NCBI GenBank assembly: GCA_023426935.1
Contig: JAEZBR010000045.1
Span: 1-5,692, forward strand
Length of the DNA stretch: 5,692 bases
Source of the DNA: Bacillota bacterium
Lineage (GTDB): Bacteria; Bacillota_I; Bacilli_A; Erysipelotrichales; Erysipelotrichaceae
Direction: 5' to 3'
Positions 1 to 5,596 of the stretch are shown in pieces; position 1 is the stretch's first letter, and each line of letters begins with the position of its first letter. The translations under genes and the position numbers were made by a program. The notes beneath the pieces were generated by a model. It was not told the origin of the DNA and made no database searches. It saw only the letters and a list, made by a program, of their open reading frames with translations.

Positions 1-43
1 CAAGCCCAAAGCCAACCAGCAAGATAACTATATCCTATAAGTG

Positions 44-89
44 TAAGACTAAGTTCAAGTAGAAGTTCCTATAAGACTAAATTCAACTT
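44..89 (+). repeat. Two degenerate direct copies of a 17-bp motif, 28 bp apart
   Basis: TAAGACTAAGTTCAAGT (44-60) recurs as TAAGACTAAATTCAACT (72-88), matching at 15 of 17 positions with a period of 28 bp. A shorter relative, GAGACTAATTC, lies at 162-172 within the spacer of the dipeptidase promoter. The motif at 72-90 is also an imperfect inverted match of the first part of the hairpin repeat (101-119), so the whole 44-126 block is built from variants of one sequence. No protein can be assigned to it. Confidence 0.6.
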
Positions 90-97
90 CGCGGGTC

Positions 98-126
98 TTG
101 AAGTGGAATTTAACTTTTCACTTCAG
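98..126 (+). repeat. Left copy of an exact 29-bp inverted repeat, hairpin-forming
   Basis: These 29 bases are the exact reverse complement of 5568-5596. Inside the copy, TGAAGTGGAA (99-108) can pair with TTTCACTTCA (116-125) around a 7-base loop, with one G-T wobble. No run of T follows in either direction, so it does not look like an intrinsic terminator. The outward flank (72-89) also matches the outward flank of the right copy at 16 of 18 positions. The copy lies about 80 bp upstream of the dipeptidase start. What it does is unknown: a dispersed palindromic repeat, the end of a mobile unit, or a regulatory element are all possible. Confidence 0.85.
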
Positions 127-152
127 AGAAGGCTTAGAATATTTGAAGAATC

Positions 153-181
153 TTTAATTGTGAGACTAATTCGCTTATAAT
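153..181 (+). promoter_or_regulatory. Predicted sigma-70-type promoter of the dipeptidase gene
   Basis: A perfect TATAAT -10 box (176-181) has a weak TTTAAT -35 candidate (153-158) 17 bp upstream. Transcription would begin around 187-189. This leaves a short leader of about 20 nt that contains the GGAG Shine-Dalgarno at 197-200. The -10 box overlaps the upstream ATG at 180, so that ATG cannot be the start on this transcript. There is no extended -10 TG. Confidence 0.6.
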
Positions 182-206
182 GGGAGACAAAGAAACGGAG
201 ACAATT

Positions 207-1565
207 ATGGATATTAAGAAAAGAGTAGCGCAAGAAGAAACCGAGATTATCAAGAACTTAACTACGTTGGTTTCTTATGACAGTGTTTATACGGCAGGGG
301 AAGGATATCCTTTCGGAAAGAATAATGCGGATTGTTTAAATGCGGCCTTAAAGATTTTAGATGGTTATGGTTTCAAAACGAAGAACTTAGATAACTATGC
401 CGGTTACGGTGAGATTGGGCAAGGTAAGGAATTGATCGGAATGGTCGGACACTTGGATGTCGTACCGGTAGTAAAGTCCGGTTGGACCAGTGATCCGTTT
501 ACCTTAACTTTAAAAGGTAATGATTTATATGGTCGGGGTTCTTCCGACGATAAGGGTCCGGTTTGTTGTGCCATTGCGGCTTTAAGGATCGTTAAGGAAA
601 TGCGGCCGGAATTGAATAAGCGCTTAAGAATCGTGATGGGTTGTAATGAGGAATCGGGTTCGGCCTGCCTAGACTATTATGTCAAAAAAGAAGGCGACTT
701 CGATTATGGCTTTACGCCTGACGGTTCCTTCCCGGGAGTTTATGGCGAAAAGGGAAATCTGAATGCGACCTTTAAAGCTAAGATAGATAAAATTAAATCG
801 ATCAAAGGCGGCGAAGCACCCAATGTCGTCTGTGGCATGGTTACGATAACTTTGGAGAAAGGTTCTTTCGACGAAGGATTACTGAGTAATTATCTCGACC
901 ACCAAAATGTGAAGTTTGAATTAGATGAGAATGATCCGCAGACTTTAAAAGTCTATGGACATAAAGCCCATGCCTCAACGCCTGATTTAGGTGTCAATGC
1001 GATTTCGGAAGCGATGGTGGCACTAGATGAAGCCGGAATTAAAGATCCGTTAGTAAAGTTCTATGCGACTTTGATTGGGAATACCTGCCATGGTGAAAAA
1101 ATGGGAATCGACCAGCATGACCAATATGGCGAATTAACTTTCAATGTCGGGATGATTCATAACGAAGGTGATCAGGCGATCGGAACAATCGATATCCGTT
1201 ATCCGGTAACTAAAGATTTGGAAGTTATGCGGAAAGAGTTCTTAAAGGCAGCGAACAGCAGTGATGAAGCAACCGTGACCATTAACGGAATAGGCAGACC
1301 ATTATTCTATGCGCCGGATTCACCATTAGTAAAAACCTTGTTGAGCGCATACCAAGAAGTAACCGGCGATAAGACGCACTTACCGATTACGATGGGTGGG
1401 GGAACTTATGCCAAAGGAATTAAGAATACAATCGCCTTCGGCGGGGAATTCCCGGATGATCCGGATATTCATATGCATGGGGATGATGAATTTATTCCGA
1501 AAGAAAATTTATTAAAACAGACTGAGATTTATGTCTTGGCAATCTTAAAACTATTGGAGTTATAA
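207..1565 (+). CDS. pepV: PepV-like M20 family zinc dipeptidase
   Basis: Cytosolic metallopeptidase of the M20A PepV/Sapep group, which hydrolyses dipeptides (Xaa-His/carnosinase-type activity) in peptide nutrition. From the chosen start it has 452 residues, close to the roughly 470 of PepV. The two-zinc ligand set is visible: H82 and D84 in GHLDVVPV, D114 in GRGSSDDKGP, the E148-E149 pair in GCNEESG, D172 in TPDGSFP, and a C-terminal histidine in HMHGDDEFI (probably H424). The lid-domain histidine is probably H255 in GHKAHASTPD, a motif typical of the family. Nothing is truncated. I chose ATG 207 because GGAG (197-200) sits 6 nt before it. The in-frame ATG at 180 has no Shine-Dalgarno and lies in the -10 box. 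The gene is followed directly by a terminator, so it is probably monocistronic. The family is firm; the exact peptide specificity is inferred. Confidence 0.93.
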   Translation: MDIKKRVAQEETEIIKNLTTLVSYDSVYTAGEGYPFGKNNADCLNAALKILDGYGFKTKNLDNYAGYGEIGQGKELIGMVGHLDVVPVVKSGWTSDPFTLTLKGNDLYGRGSSDDKGPVCCAIAALRIVKEMRPELNKRLRIVMGCNEESGSACLDYYVKKEGDFDYGFTPDGSFPGVYGEKGNLNATFKAKIDKIKSIKGGEAPNVVCGMVTITLEKGSFDEGLLSNYLDHQNVKFELDENDPQTLKVYGHKAHASTPDLGVNAISEAMVALDEAGIKDPLVKFYATLIGNTCHGEKMGIDQHDQYGELTFNVGMIHNEGDQAIGTIDIRYPVTKDLEVMRKEFLKAANSSDEATVTINGIGRPLFYAPDSPLVKTLLSAYQEVTGDKTHLPITMGGGTYAKGIKNTIAFGGEFPDDPDIHMHGDDEFIPKENLLKQTEIYVLAILKLLEL

Positions 1566-1588
1566 AGCGAGTTAATCTCGCTTTTTTT
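1564..1588 (+). terminator. Intrinsic terminator after the dipeptidase gene
   Basis: AAAGCGAG (1564-1571) pairs perfectly with CTCGCTTT (1577-1584) around the 5-base loop TTAAT, and the stem runs into a stretch of seven T ending at 1588. The stem begins within the TAA stop codon of the dipeptidase. It separates that gene from the fusion gene 25 bp further on, which must therefore have its own promoter or depend on read-through. Confidence 0.88.
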
Positions 1589-1612
1589 AATAATTAAAGT
1601 AATAATATAGTT

Positions 1613-2836
1613 ATGAAAAGATTAATGATCTACACCACAGATTATCCGGTATCTTCCCAGACGGTTTTGAAAGATCTTTTCGGTGATGATTTTATGGTAA
1701 ACGATGAACATTATTATCAGGGGTATTATTACAGTGTGACTCATTGTGATCGTCATTTACTGGTAATTAAACATCACTTACCCATCGGGATCGATTTGGA
1801 AAAAGTCGGCGAACGAAGACCACGGATCGAAAATGAAATCTTTCACCCCAACGAACGAAAACTAATTAAGAACGGAAAAGACTTTACGAAGATTTGGACC
1901 TTAAAGGAAGCATACGGAAAATTGTTGGGAATCGGAATTCAGAAATGCTTACATCAGGTCGATCTTTCGGAAGGAATTGAACATGCCTTTAAGAAAAATG
2001 ATTATTACTTTTTGAGCTATGAATATAAACAATACATCTTATCGATTGCGACGCCTAATTTTATCGAATCTGTGGCTTATTATCCTTTAGACTTCCAAAA
2101 TAAGTTGATTATTTCAATTATTGAGGAATTTTCCCGGGTCTTGAAAAGGGATTTAGTCGGGATTTATTTTCATGGTTCTTATGCCCTGAAAGATTATGAT
2201 CCCTATGTTTCAGATCTGGATTATCTAGTCGTCGTCAATAAAGAAATAAGTGAAAAGAAGAAACTTCAGATCTGGGAAGTCGTGTCTCACCTCAACAGGT
2301 ATGCCCCGAAGAAGGGGCTGGAATTTAGTATCGTCCAATTAAGAGATTGTCAGAATCCTAAACTAGATTTTCCTTATCAGTTTCATTACTCACCAAAGTA
2401 TCTTAAGGATTATGTAAATGATCCCGTTTTAACGATTAAAAAACTGCAAGGTACCGATTGGGATCTAGCGGGGTATGGTTATTTGATTAAACAGAAAGGT
2501 ATAGCCCTATTCGGAAAAGCGATCGATGAAGTATTCCAAAACTTCTCTTATTCATTATATCTAAAAGCTTTATGGTTCGATCTAAAAGACGCTTTGGATC
2601 ATGCTGAAGAACCCGAAACGATTCTGAATATTTCCCGAACAATGGAGTTGCTAGATACCAAAGAGATCGTTTCGAAATCCCAGGGTGGTAAATGGGCAAG
2701 TGAGAAGCTGGAAGAAAAAGAATTAATCAATAAAGCCTTGATTTATTATCACCAAGGCTTAAAGTTTCACAAAGAAGAAACTTGGGGTTTTATCGAAAAG
2801 TATTTAACGATTATTAAGACAACGATTTCCGCTTAA
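1613..2836 (+). CDS. Fusion: Sfp-like phosphopantetheinyl transferase + AadA-like nucleotidyltransferase
   Basis: A 407-residue protein with two enzymatic domains in one uninterrupted frame. Residues ~1-155 resemble Sfp-type 4'-phosphopantetheinyl transferases, which move phosphopantetheine from CoA to a carrier-protein serine. Visible are SVTHC (41-45), the Mg-binding IGIDLEKV (D61, E63) and WTLKEAYGK (W95, K98, E99, K103). The first half is about 45 residues shorter than in Sfp. Residues ~165-407 resemble ANT(3'')/ANT(9) aminoglycoside adenylyltransferases: the polymerase-beta-like motif FHGSYALKDYDPYVSDLDYL (G188, S189, D201, D203), a candidate catalytic glutamate in LEFSIV (E237), and a C-terminal helical part with SRTMELLDTKEIVSK and W361 as in AadA. 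The substrate of either domain is unknown, and no carrier-protein or synthase gene lies nearby. ATG 1613 has no clear Shine-Dalgarno; ATG 1625 is an alternative. Family calls are good; a resistance role is not shown. Confidence 0.85.
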   Translation: MKRLMIYTTDYPVSSQTVLKDLFGDDFMVNDEHYYQGYYYSVTHCDRHLLVIKHHLPIGIDLEKVGERRPRIENEIFHPNERKLIKNGKDFTKIWTLKEAYGKLLGIGIQKCLHQVDLSEGIEHAFKKNDYYFLSYEYKQYILSIATPNFIESVAYYPLDFQNKLIISIIEEFSRVLKRDLVGIYFHGSYALKDYDPYVSDLDYLVVVNKEISEKKKLQIWEVVSHLNRYAPKKGLEFSIVQLRDCQNPKLDFPYQFHYSPKYLKDYVNDPVLTIKKLQGTDWDLAGYGYLIKQKGIALFGKAIDEVFQNFSYSLYLKALWFDLKDALDHAEEPETILNISRTMELLDTKEIVSKSQGGKWASEKLEEKELINKALIYYHQGLKFHKEETWGFIEKYLTIIKTTISA

Positions 2837-2867
2837 GTTTCTTACTTCATTTTATTGTTTTAAGAAG

Positions 2868-2887
2868 GGGTTTGAATAATAAAACCC
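2868..2887. terminator. Weak hairpin between the convergent genes, possible bidirectional terminator
   Basis: GGGTTT (2868-2873) pairs perfectly with AAACCC (2882-2887) around an 8-base loop, in the 73-bp gap between the stops of the fusion gene and the patatin gene. The tract after the stem is only mildly T-rich on the plus strand (GTTTACCC) and is CTTCTTAAAA on the minus strand, so termination in either direction would be inefficient by this element alone. The position is right for a shared terminator; the sequence is only fair. Confidence 0.42.
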
Positions 2888-2909
2888 GTTTACCCAAGTA
2901 GTTTTGAGG

Positions 2910-4205
2910 TTATAGGATATTCGATAATTTTAAGGCTGCGATAAAGAAAGCCGCAGTTACGGCATCGGGAGCGAAACAAGCCAACTGAACTAGGATTGCC
3001 GTAATGTTCTGGTTGGATTCCAAGTAATTGACGATTAGACCGACTAAGAACGCTTTATCTAGCTTGTCAAGATTCTTGGAATAAGACGAGAGCGTTGCCA
3101 GATTGATGGAGGTTAACTGATATTTGGGATCGGCATATTCTTTTAAGACTGCCGGCAGATATTTTTCGAGATCGTAGATCTCTTTATCGTCTTTCTTGGC
3201 AACGTTTAAGAGATTCTCAGTGTGTTCAATCAAATATGCGCAATCGTCATAATGGTAAGAAACGATACCGTTAGTAATTTCCGAGAAAGAAGAATGGGGT
3301 CGTCTAGAGAAAGGATTTAAAGAGAGACCTTGGGTTTTTAAATCCCAGGTATGTATTAGATCCACAAAGGCCAAAGCGAATTTATGAGCTTTCTTCTGAT
3401 CGGAATAAGTTTTTAAAGCATATTTATTTCCGACCAATTCTTTATAACTCTTTAAGGCATCTAAATAACCATAACGGGCGATGCCCATTAAATGTTCATG
3501 AGTGAAATCCATGAAACTGCCGGTATCGTGACTGGGTTTAATGGTTAAGATAGCGGGTTGGGATTCATACTCGGGATGGGTAACCTTAGGGTAATTTAAT
3601 TCCGCGACCACTAAATCTTTAGCGCCCAGTTCCAAAGCGAATTGAATCGGAACATTGTCATAATAACCGCCGTCGATGTATTCCTGGGAACCGATGGTAT
3701 GTTTAGGGAAGACCGGGAAACAACTGGCGGAAGCGATCAGATATTCCGGATAGAGTTGATCGCCCATTTCCTCAAGCGTAATCTTTACCGGATCCATACT
3801 GGGGTATTTCACGGTGACTAAACCGAAAGTGACCTTATTTTTTCTGACCAGCTCCGGTTCGACTAATTCATGAACCAGATTCTTCAGTGGGGTGATATCG
3901 GCACCGGCTTCTTTACTGTACTTTTTTAAGAAAGGAATAATCCGATCTTTCTCGGACATGATGGTTGAAAGAGAAGTTCCTAAATCGATTCCGTCTTTCA
4001 TTACTTTGGTGGCTTCCATCTCTTTCCAGAGTCGTTCCATCTTGTCGTATTGACCCTGGGCAATCAACATTCCGTTCAAGGAACCGATTGAAGTTCCGAC
4101 CACGATATCGAAATGTTCGTGATGTTGGTTCAATGCTTTATAAACGCCTAACTGGTAAGCGCCTTTAGCGCCACCGCCACTCAGCACTAATCCACGTTTT
4201 CGCAT
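2910..4205 (-). CDS. Patatin-like phospholipase, RssA-type, with long C-terminal extension
   Basis: Serine acyl hydrolase of the patatin family, which cleaves acyl esters of phospholipids or related lipids with a Ser-Asp dyad. The 431-residue protein opens with the oxyanion-hole loop SGGGAKGAY (G10-G15). The nucleophile elbow GTSIG follows (S39), and the dyad aspartate lies in IDGGYYDNVP (D178). It has no signal peptide, so it is probably cytoplasmic. Bacterial RssA-type proteins are often near 300 residues. Here about 170 residues follow the catalytic core, ending in a hydrophobic, helix-like tail (~385-431) that could contact membrane. I chose the start at 4205 because GGAGG (4213-4217) lies 7 nt upstream; the ATG at 4223 would itself sit upstream of that Shine-Dalgarno. 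The gene overlaps the HAD phosphatase gene by 19 bp and is probably translationally coupled to it. The substrate is not predictable. Confidence 0.88.
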   Translation of the reverse strand: MRKRGLVLSGGGAKGAYQLGVYKALNQHHEHFDIVVGTSIGSLNGMLIAQGQYDKMERLWKEMEATKVMKDGIDLGTSLSTIMSEKDRIIPFLKKYSKEAGADITPLKNLVHELVEPELVRKNKVTFGLVTVKYPSMDPVKITLEEMGDQLYPEYLIASASCFPVFPKHTIGSQEYIDGGYYDNVPIQFALELGAKDLVVAELNYPKVTHPEYESQPAILTIKPSHDTGSFMDFTHEHLMGIARYGYLDALKSYKELVGNKYALKTYSDQKKAHKFALAFVDLIHTWDLKTQGLSLNPFSRRPHSSFSEITNGIVSYHYDDCAYLIEHTENLLNVAKKDDKEIYDLEKYLPAVLKEYADPKYQLTSINLATLSSYSKNLDKLDKAFLVGLIVNYLESNQNITAILVQLACFAPDAVTAAFFIAALKLSNIL

Positions 4206-5044
4206 ACATCTTCCTCCAGGCATAACTGTTCTTTTTTCTGCATTTGAGATAAGGAGGCATTCAAGGCAATCGAGCGAATAATCGTTTTAATAATCTTATC
4301 GAGATCTTTACCTTCGCGGTAATCGGCCTTGGCCGTAAAGTTAACCCGATCATCGTCGAGTAATTTTTTCGTCGCTTCACTGTTGGTATCATAGACGGCG
4401 ATCGAATTACCGCCATATTTCTTGGCTAAAGACATACAGGGAACATCGGTAAGCCCATCTCCTAAATAAATCATATTGGCATAGGGAACATAGATATCTT
4501 CTTCGGGCACCGCTTCGTTGATTTTGTCGTTAGAAATATCCAAAGTTCCTTTATGAATCCTAAAGAAGAACTGTGTTTTGTTGGTAAAATTAACCGCCAT
4601 CGCTGGCCAGTCCGCATAACCGTTATCGTCATAGTGAAATTGGGAAGCGTAGATTTCCTTGAAATTATGCGCAATTTGGCAACCTTTGATAATCTCTCGC
4701 AGTCCACTGGAAATAATATAGTGTTCAATCTCAACATTATTTTCTTTACCGAATTTTGTGATTCTTTCAAACCAATCCCTAACGCCCGGGAAGAATTCAA
4801 CATCCTGACCTAACTGCTGCAACTTCGGCTTAGTTAAAGGATAGCCTTTCTCCGTGGCTTTGACTTTCATATAGTATAGATAAGATAAAATCGCATCCAT
4901 ATGCTTGGTATGGGTTTGATTGGTTACTTCCGCCCAGAATTGGTCACATGACATTCCTAGATCCGGAATGAAGCCATATTCCTGCATATCCCGGGTACAT
5001 AAAGTATGGTCAAAGTCATACATTAAAGCGATTTTTGTTTTCAT
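4187..5044 (-). CDS. HAD-superfamily phosphatase
   Basis: A 285-residue cytosolic protein of the haloacid dehalogenase superfamily, most likely a phosphomonoesterase. Motif I is YDFDHTL (nucleophile D10, acid/base D12). Motif II is IISSG (S112 or S113). K156 in NKTQFF or a neighbouring lysine may serve as motif III, and motif IV is LGDGLTDVP (D196, D200). Residues ~20-85 between motifs I and II are largely helical and fit a C1-type cap, as in phosphoserine- or phosphocholine-phosphatase-like members. The substrate cannot be read from the sequence. ATG 5044 is supported by AAGGA (5053-5057) 8 nt upstream. The gene has its own promoter, lies 59 bp downstream of the small unknown gene, and its last 19 bp contain the start and upstream Shine-Dalgarno region of the patatin gene. 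Co-expression with a lipase suggests dephosphorylation of a lipid-derived phosphoester, but this is inference. Confidence 0.88.
   Translation of the reverse strand: MKTKIALMYDFDHTLCTRDMQEYGFIPDLGMSCDQFWAEVTNQTHTKHMDAILSYLYYMKVKATEKGYPLTKPKLQQLGQDVEFFPGVRDWFERITKFGKENNVEIEHYIISSGLREIIKGCQIAHNFKEIYASQFHYDDNGYADWPAMAVNFTNKTQFFFRIHKGTLDISNDKINEAVPEEDIYVPYANMIYLGDGLTDVPCMSLAKKYGGNSIAVYDTNSEATKKLLDDDRVNFTAKADYREGKDLDKIIKTIIRSIALNASLSQMQKKEQLCLEEDVCENVD
4211..4217 (-). promoter_or_regulatory. Shine-Dalgarno of the patatin gene, inside the phosphatase coding region
   Basis: Read on the minus strand this is GGAGGAA, with GGAGG 7 nt before ATG 4205. It lies within the last codons of the HAD gene, whose TAG stop at 4187-4189 comes after the patatin start. 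It decides the start of the patatin gene and implies that ribosomes finishing the phosphatase can restart on the patatin reading frame. Confidence 0.8.
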
Positions 5045-5067
5045 CGGTTACGTCCTTCTTTGACTAG

Positions 5068-5097
5068 ATTATAGCGTAAACAAAGTACTTAATTCAA
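5068..5097 (-). promoter_or_regulatory. Predicted sigma-70-type promoter for the HAD-patatin pair
   Basis: On the minus strand, TTGAAT (5092-5097) and a perfect TATAAT (5068-5073) are separated by 18 bp. Transcription would begin near 5061, just ahead of the Shine-Dalgarno of the HAD gene. The -35 box begins 6 bp after the stop of the upstream small gene. No terminator separates the two, so the pair may receive both read-through and its own transcripts. Confidence 0.65.
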
Positions 5098-5103
5098 TTT
5101 ATC

Positions 5104-5421
5104 CTAACGGTAATTCTTGTTGATTTTTTTCATCTCTTTTAAAACCTGTTCTACCTTCATCGTTTCCAGGGTTCCGGGCAGTGATTTATAATGTGAATTA
5201 TCTTCGACTTCTTCCGCTTTTTCATCGGTAATCTCGCCTTCAAGATAGGGATCGAAATTGGCGTTTTCACCGTCTTCTTCGTAAGTATAATCGATAATCG
5301 CGTTATAGCCATTTACTCTTTTTCGTAAGATTTGAAGCGGAGAATTGGGAGTTAGTTTACCTTGAGTCAAAGCGCTCTCCAAATCCTTTATTAAGTCGGT
5401 ATAATCGTAGACGGTTTTCAT
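5104..5421 (-). CDS. Small acidic protein of unknown function
   Basis: I do not recognise this 105-residue protein. It has no signal peptide, membrane segment or cysteine. The N-terminal third (TDLIKDLESAL, then SPLQILRKRVNGYNAIIDYTY) looks like a helix followed by a more ordered basic-aromatic stretch. The middle (EEDGENANFD to AEEVED) is strongly acidic, and the end (TLETMKVEQVLKEMKKINKNYR) is a charged helix. ATG 5421 has AGAGGA (5428-5433) 6 nt upstream, a convincing Shine-Dalgarno, and codon use resembles the neighbours, so I consider the gene real. It precedes the HAD gene by 59 bp on the same strand with no terminator between, so it may be the first gene of that operon. It could be a small regulatory or accessory protein; no function is assigned. 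Confidence 0.75.
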   Translation of the reverse strand: MKTVYDYTDLIKDLESALTQGKLTPNSPLQILRKRVNGYNAIIDYTYEEDGENANFDPYLEGEITDEKAEEVEDNSHYKSLPGTLETMKVEQVLKEMKKINKNYR

Positions 5422-5485
5422 AGTAAATCCTCTTTTCGCTTAATTTTAACCTATTTAAAGTAAGCGTAGCTTTCGTAAGCGGAAT

Positions 5486-5491
5486 ATTATA
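5486..5491 (-). promoter_or_regulatory. Candidate -10 box for the small unknown gene
   Basis: A perfect TATAAT on the minus strand, about 65 bp ahead of ATG 5421. The hexamer 17 bp upstream (TTATTC) is a poor -35 box, so this promoter is tentative. The leader it would produce contains two copies of CGCTTAC 15 bp apart (5460-5466 and 5475-5481). Confidence 0.35.
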
Positions 5492-5567
5492 TTTAGAAAC
5501 AATCAGAGGAATAATTATGGGGCTTGTACTAGAAACTAGCACAATTATTAAGGAGATTAAGGGAAAG

Positions 5568-5596
5568 CTGAAGTGAAAAGTTAAATTCCACTTCAA
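5568..5596 (-). repeat. Right copy of the exact 29-bp inverted repeat, hairpin-forming
   Basis: Exact reverse complement of 98-126, with the same internal 10-bp stem and 7-base loop. Outward of it, 5612-5629 matches the outward flank of the left copy at 16 of 18 positions after reverse complementing, though the gap differs (15 against 8 bp). Each copy therefore points towards the gene block in the same way, and each lies upstream of the first gene on its side. On this side the distance to the start of the small unknown gene is 146 bp. No insertion-sequence gene is attached. Confidence 0.85.

Noticed and set aside
1..40. Possible 3' end of a gene entering from the left edge
   Set aside because: Two plus-strand frames end at 27 and 40 and either could be a C-terminus, but a dozen codons are too few to support a call.
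31..40. TATCCTATAA matching the reverse complement at 2910-2919
   Set aside because: A single 10-base match between AT-rich stretches is expected by chance in a window of this size, and the flanks do not match.
98..126. Hairpin repeat as a transcription terminator
   Set aside because: Neither orientation of either copy is followed by a T-run, and the stem is A-T rich.
180..206. N-terminal extension of the dipeptidase from ATG 180
   Set aside because: That ATG overlaps the TATAAT box and has no Shine-Dalgarno, whereas ATG 207 has GGAG at a 6-nt spacing and gives the normal family N-terminus.
2487..2699. Minus-strand open frame antisense to the nucleotidyltransferase domain
   Set aside because: Shadow frame with no domain or start signal.
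3965..4168. Plus-strand open frame antisense to the patatin gene
   Set aside because: Arginine- and serine-rich shadow composition, no ribosome binding site.
4206..4223. N-terminal extension of the patatin from the ATG at 4223
   Set aside because: The strong GGAGG lies downstream of that ATG and is well placed only for the ATG at 4205, which gives the usual short N-terminus before the GGGAKGA loop.
4471..4803. Minus-strand open frame of 110 codons within the HAD gene
   Set aside because: Shadow frame inside a gene whose HAD motifs are clear in the other frame; composition is not protein-like.
4553..4813. Plus-strand open frame antisense to the HAD gene
   Set aside because: No ribosome binding site or recognisable motif; antisense shadow of the HAD reading frame.
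5357..5596. Minus-strand open frame of 79 codons with a hydrophobic N-terminus
   Set aside because: It uses a TTG start inside the inverted repeat, has no Shine-Dalgarno, and overlaps the better-supported 105-residue gene in another frame.
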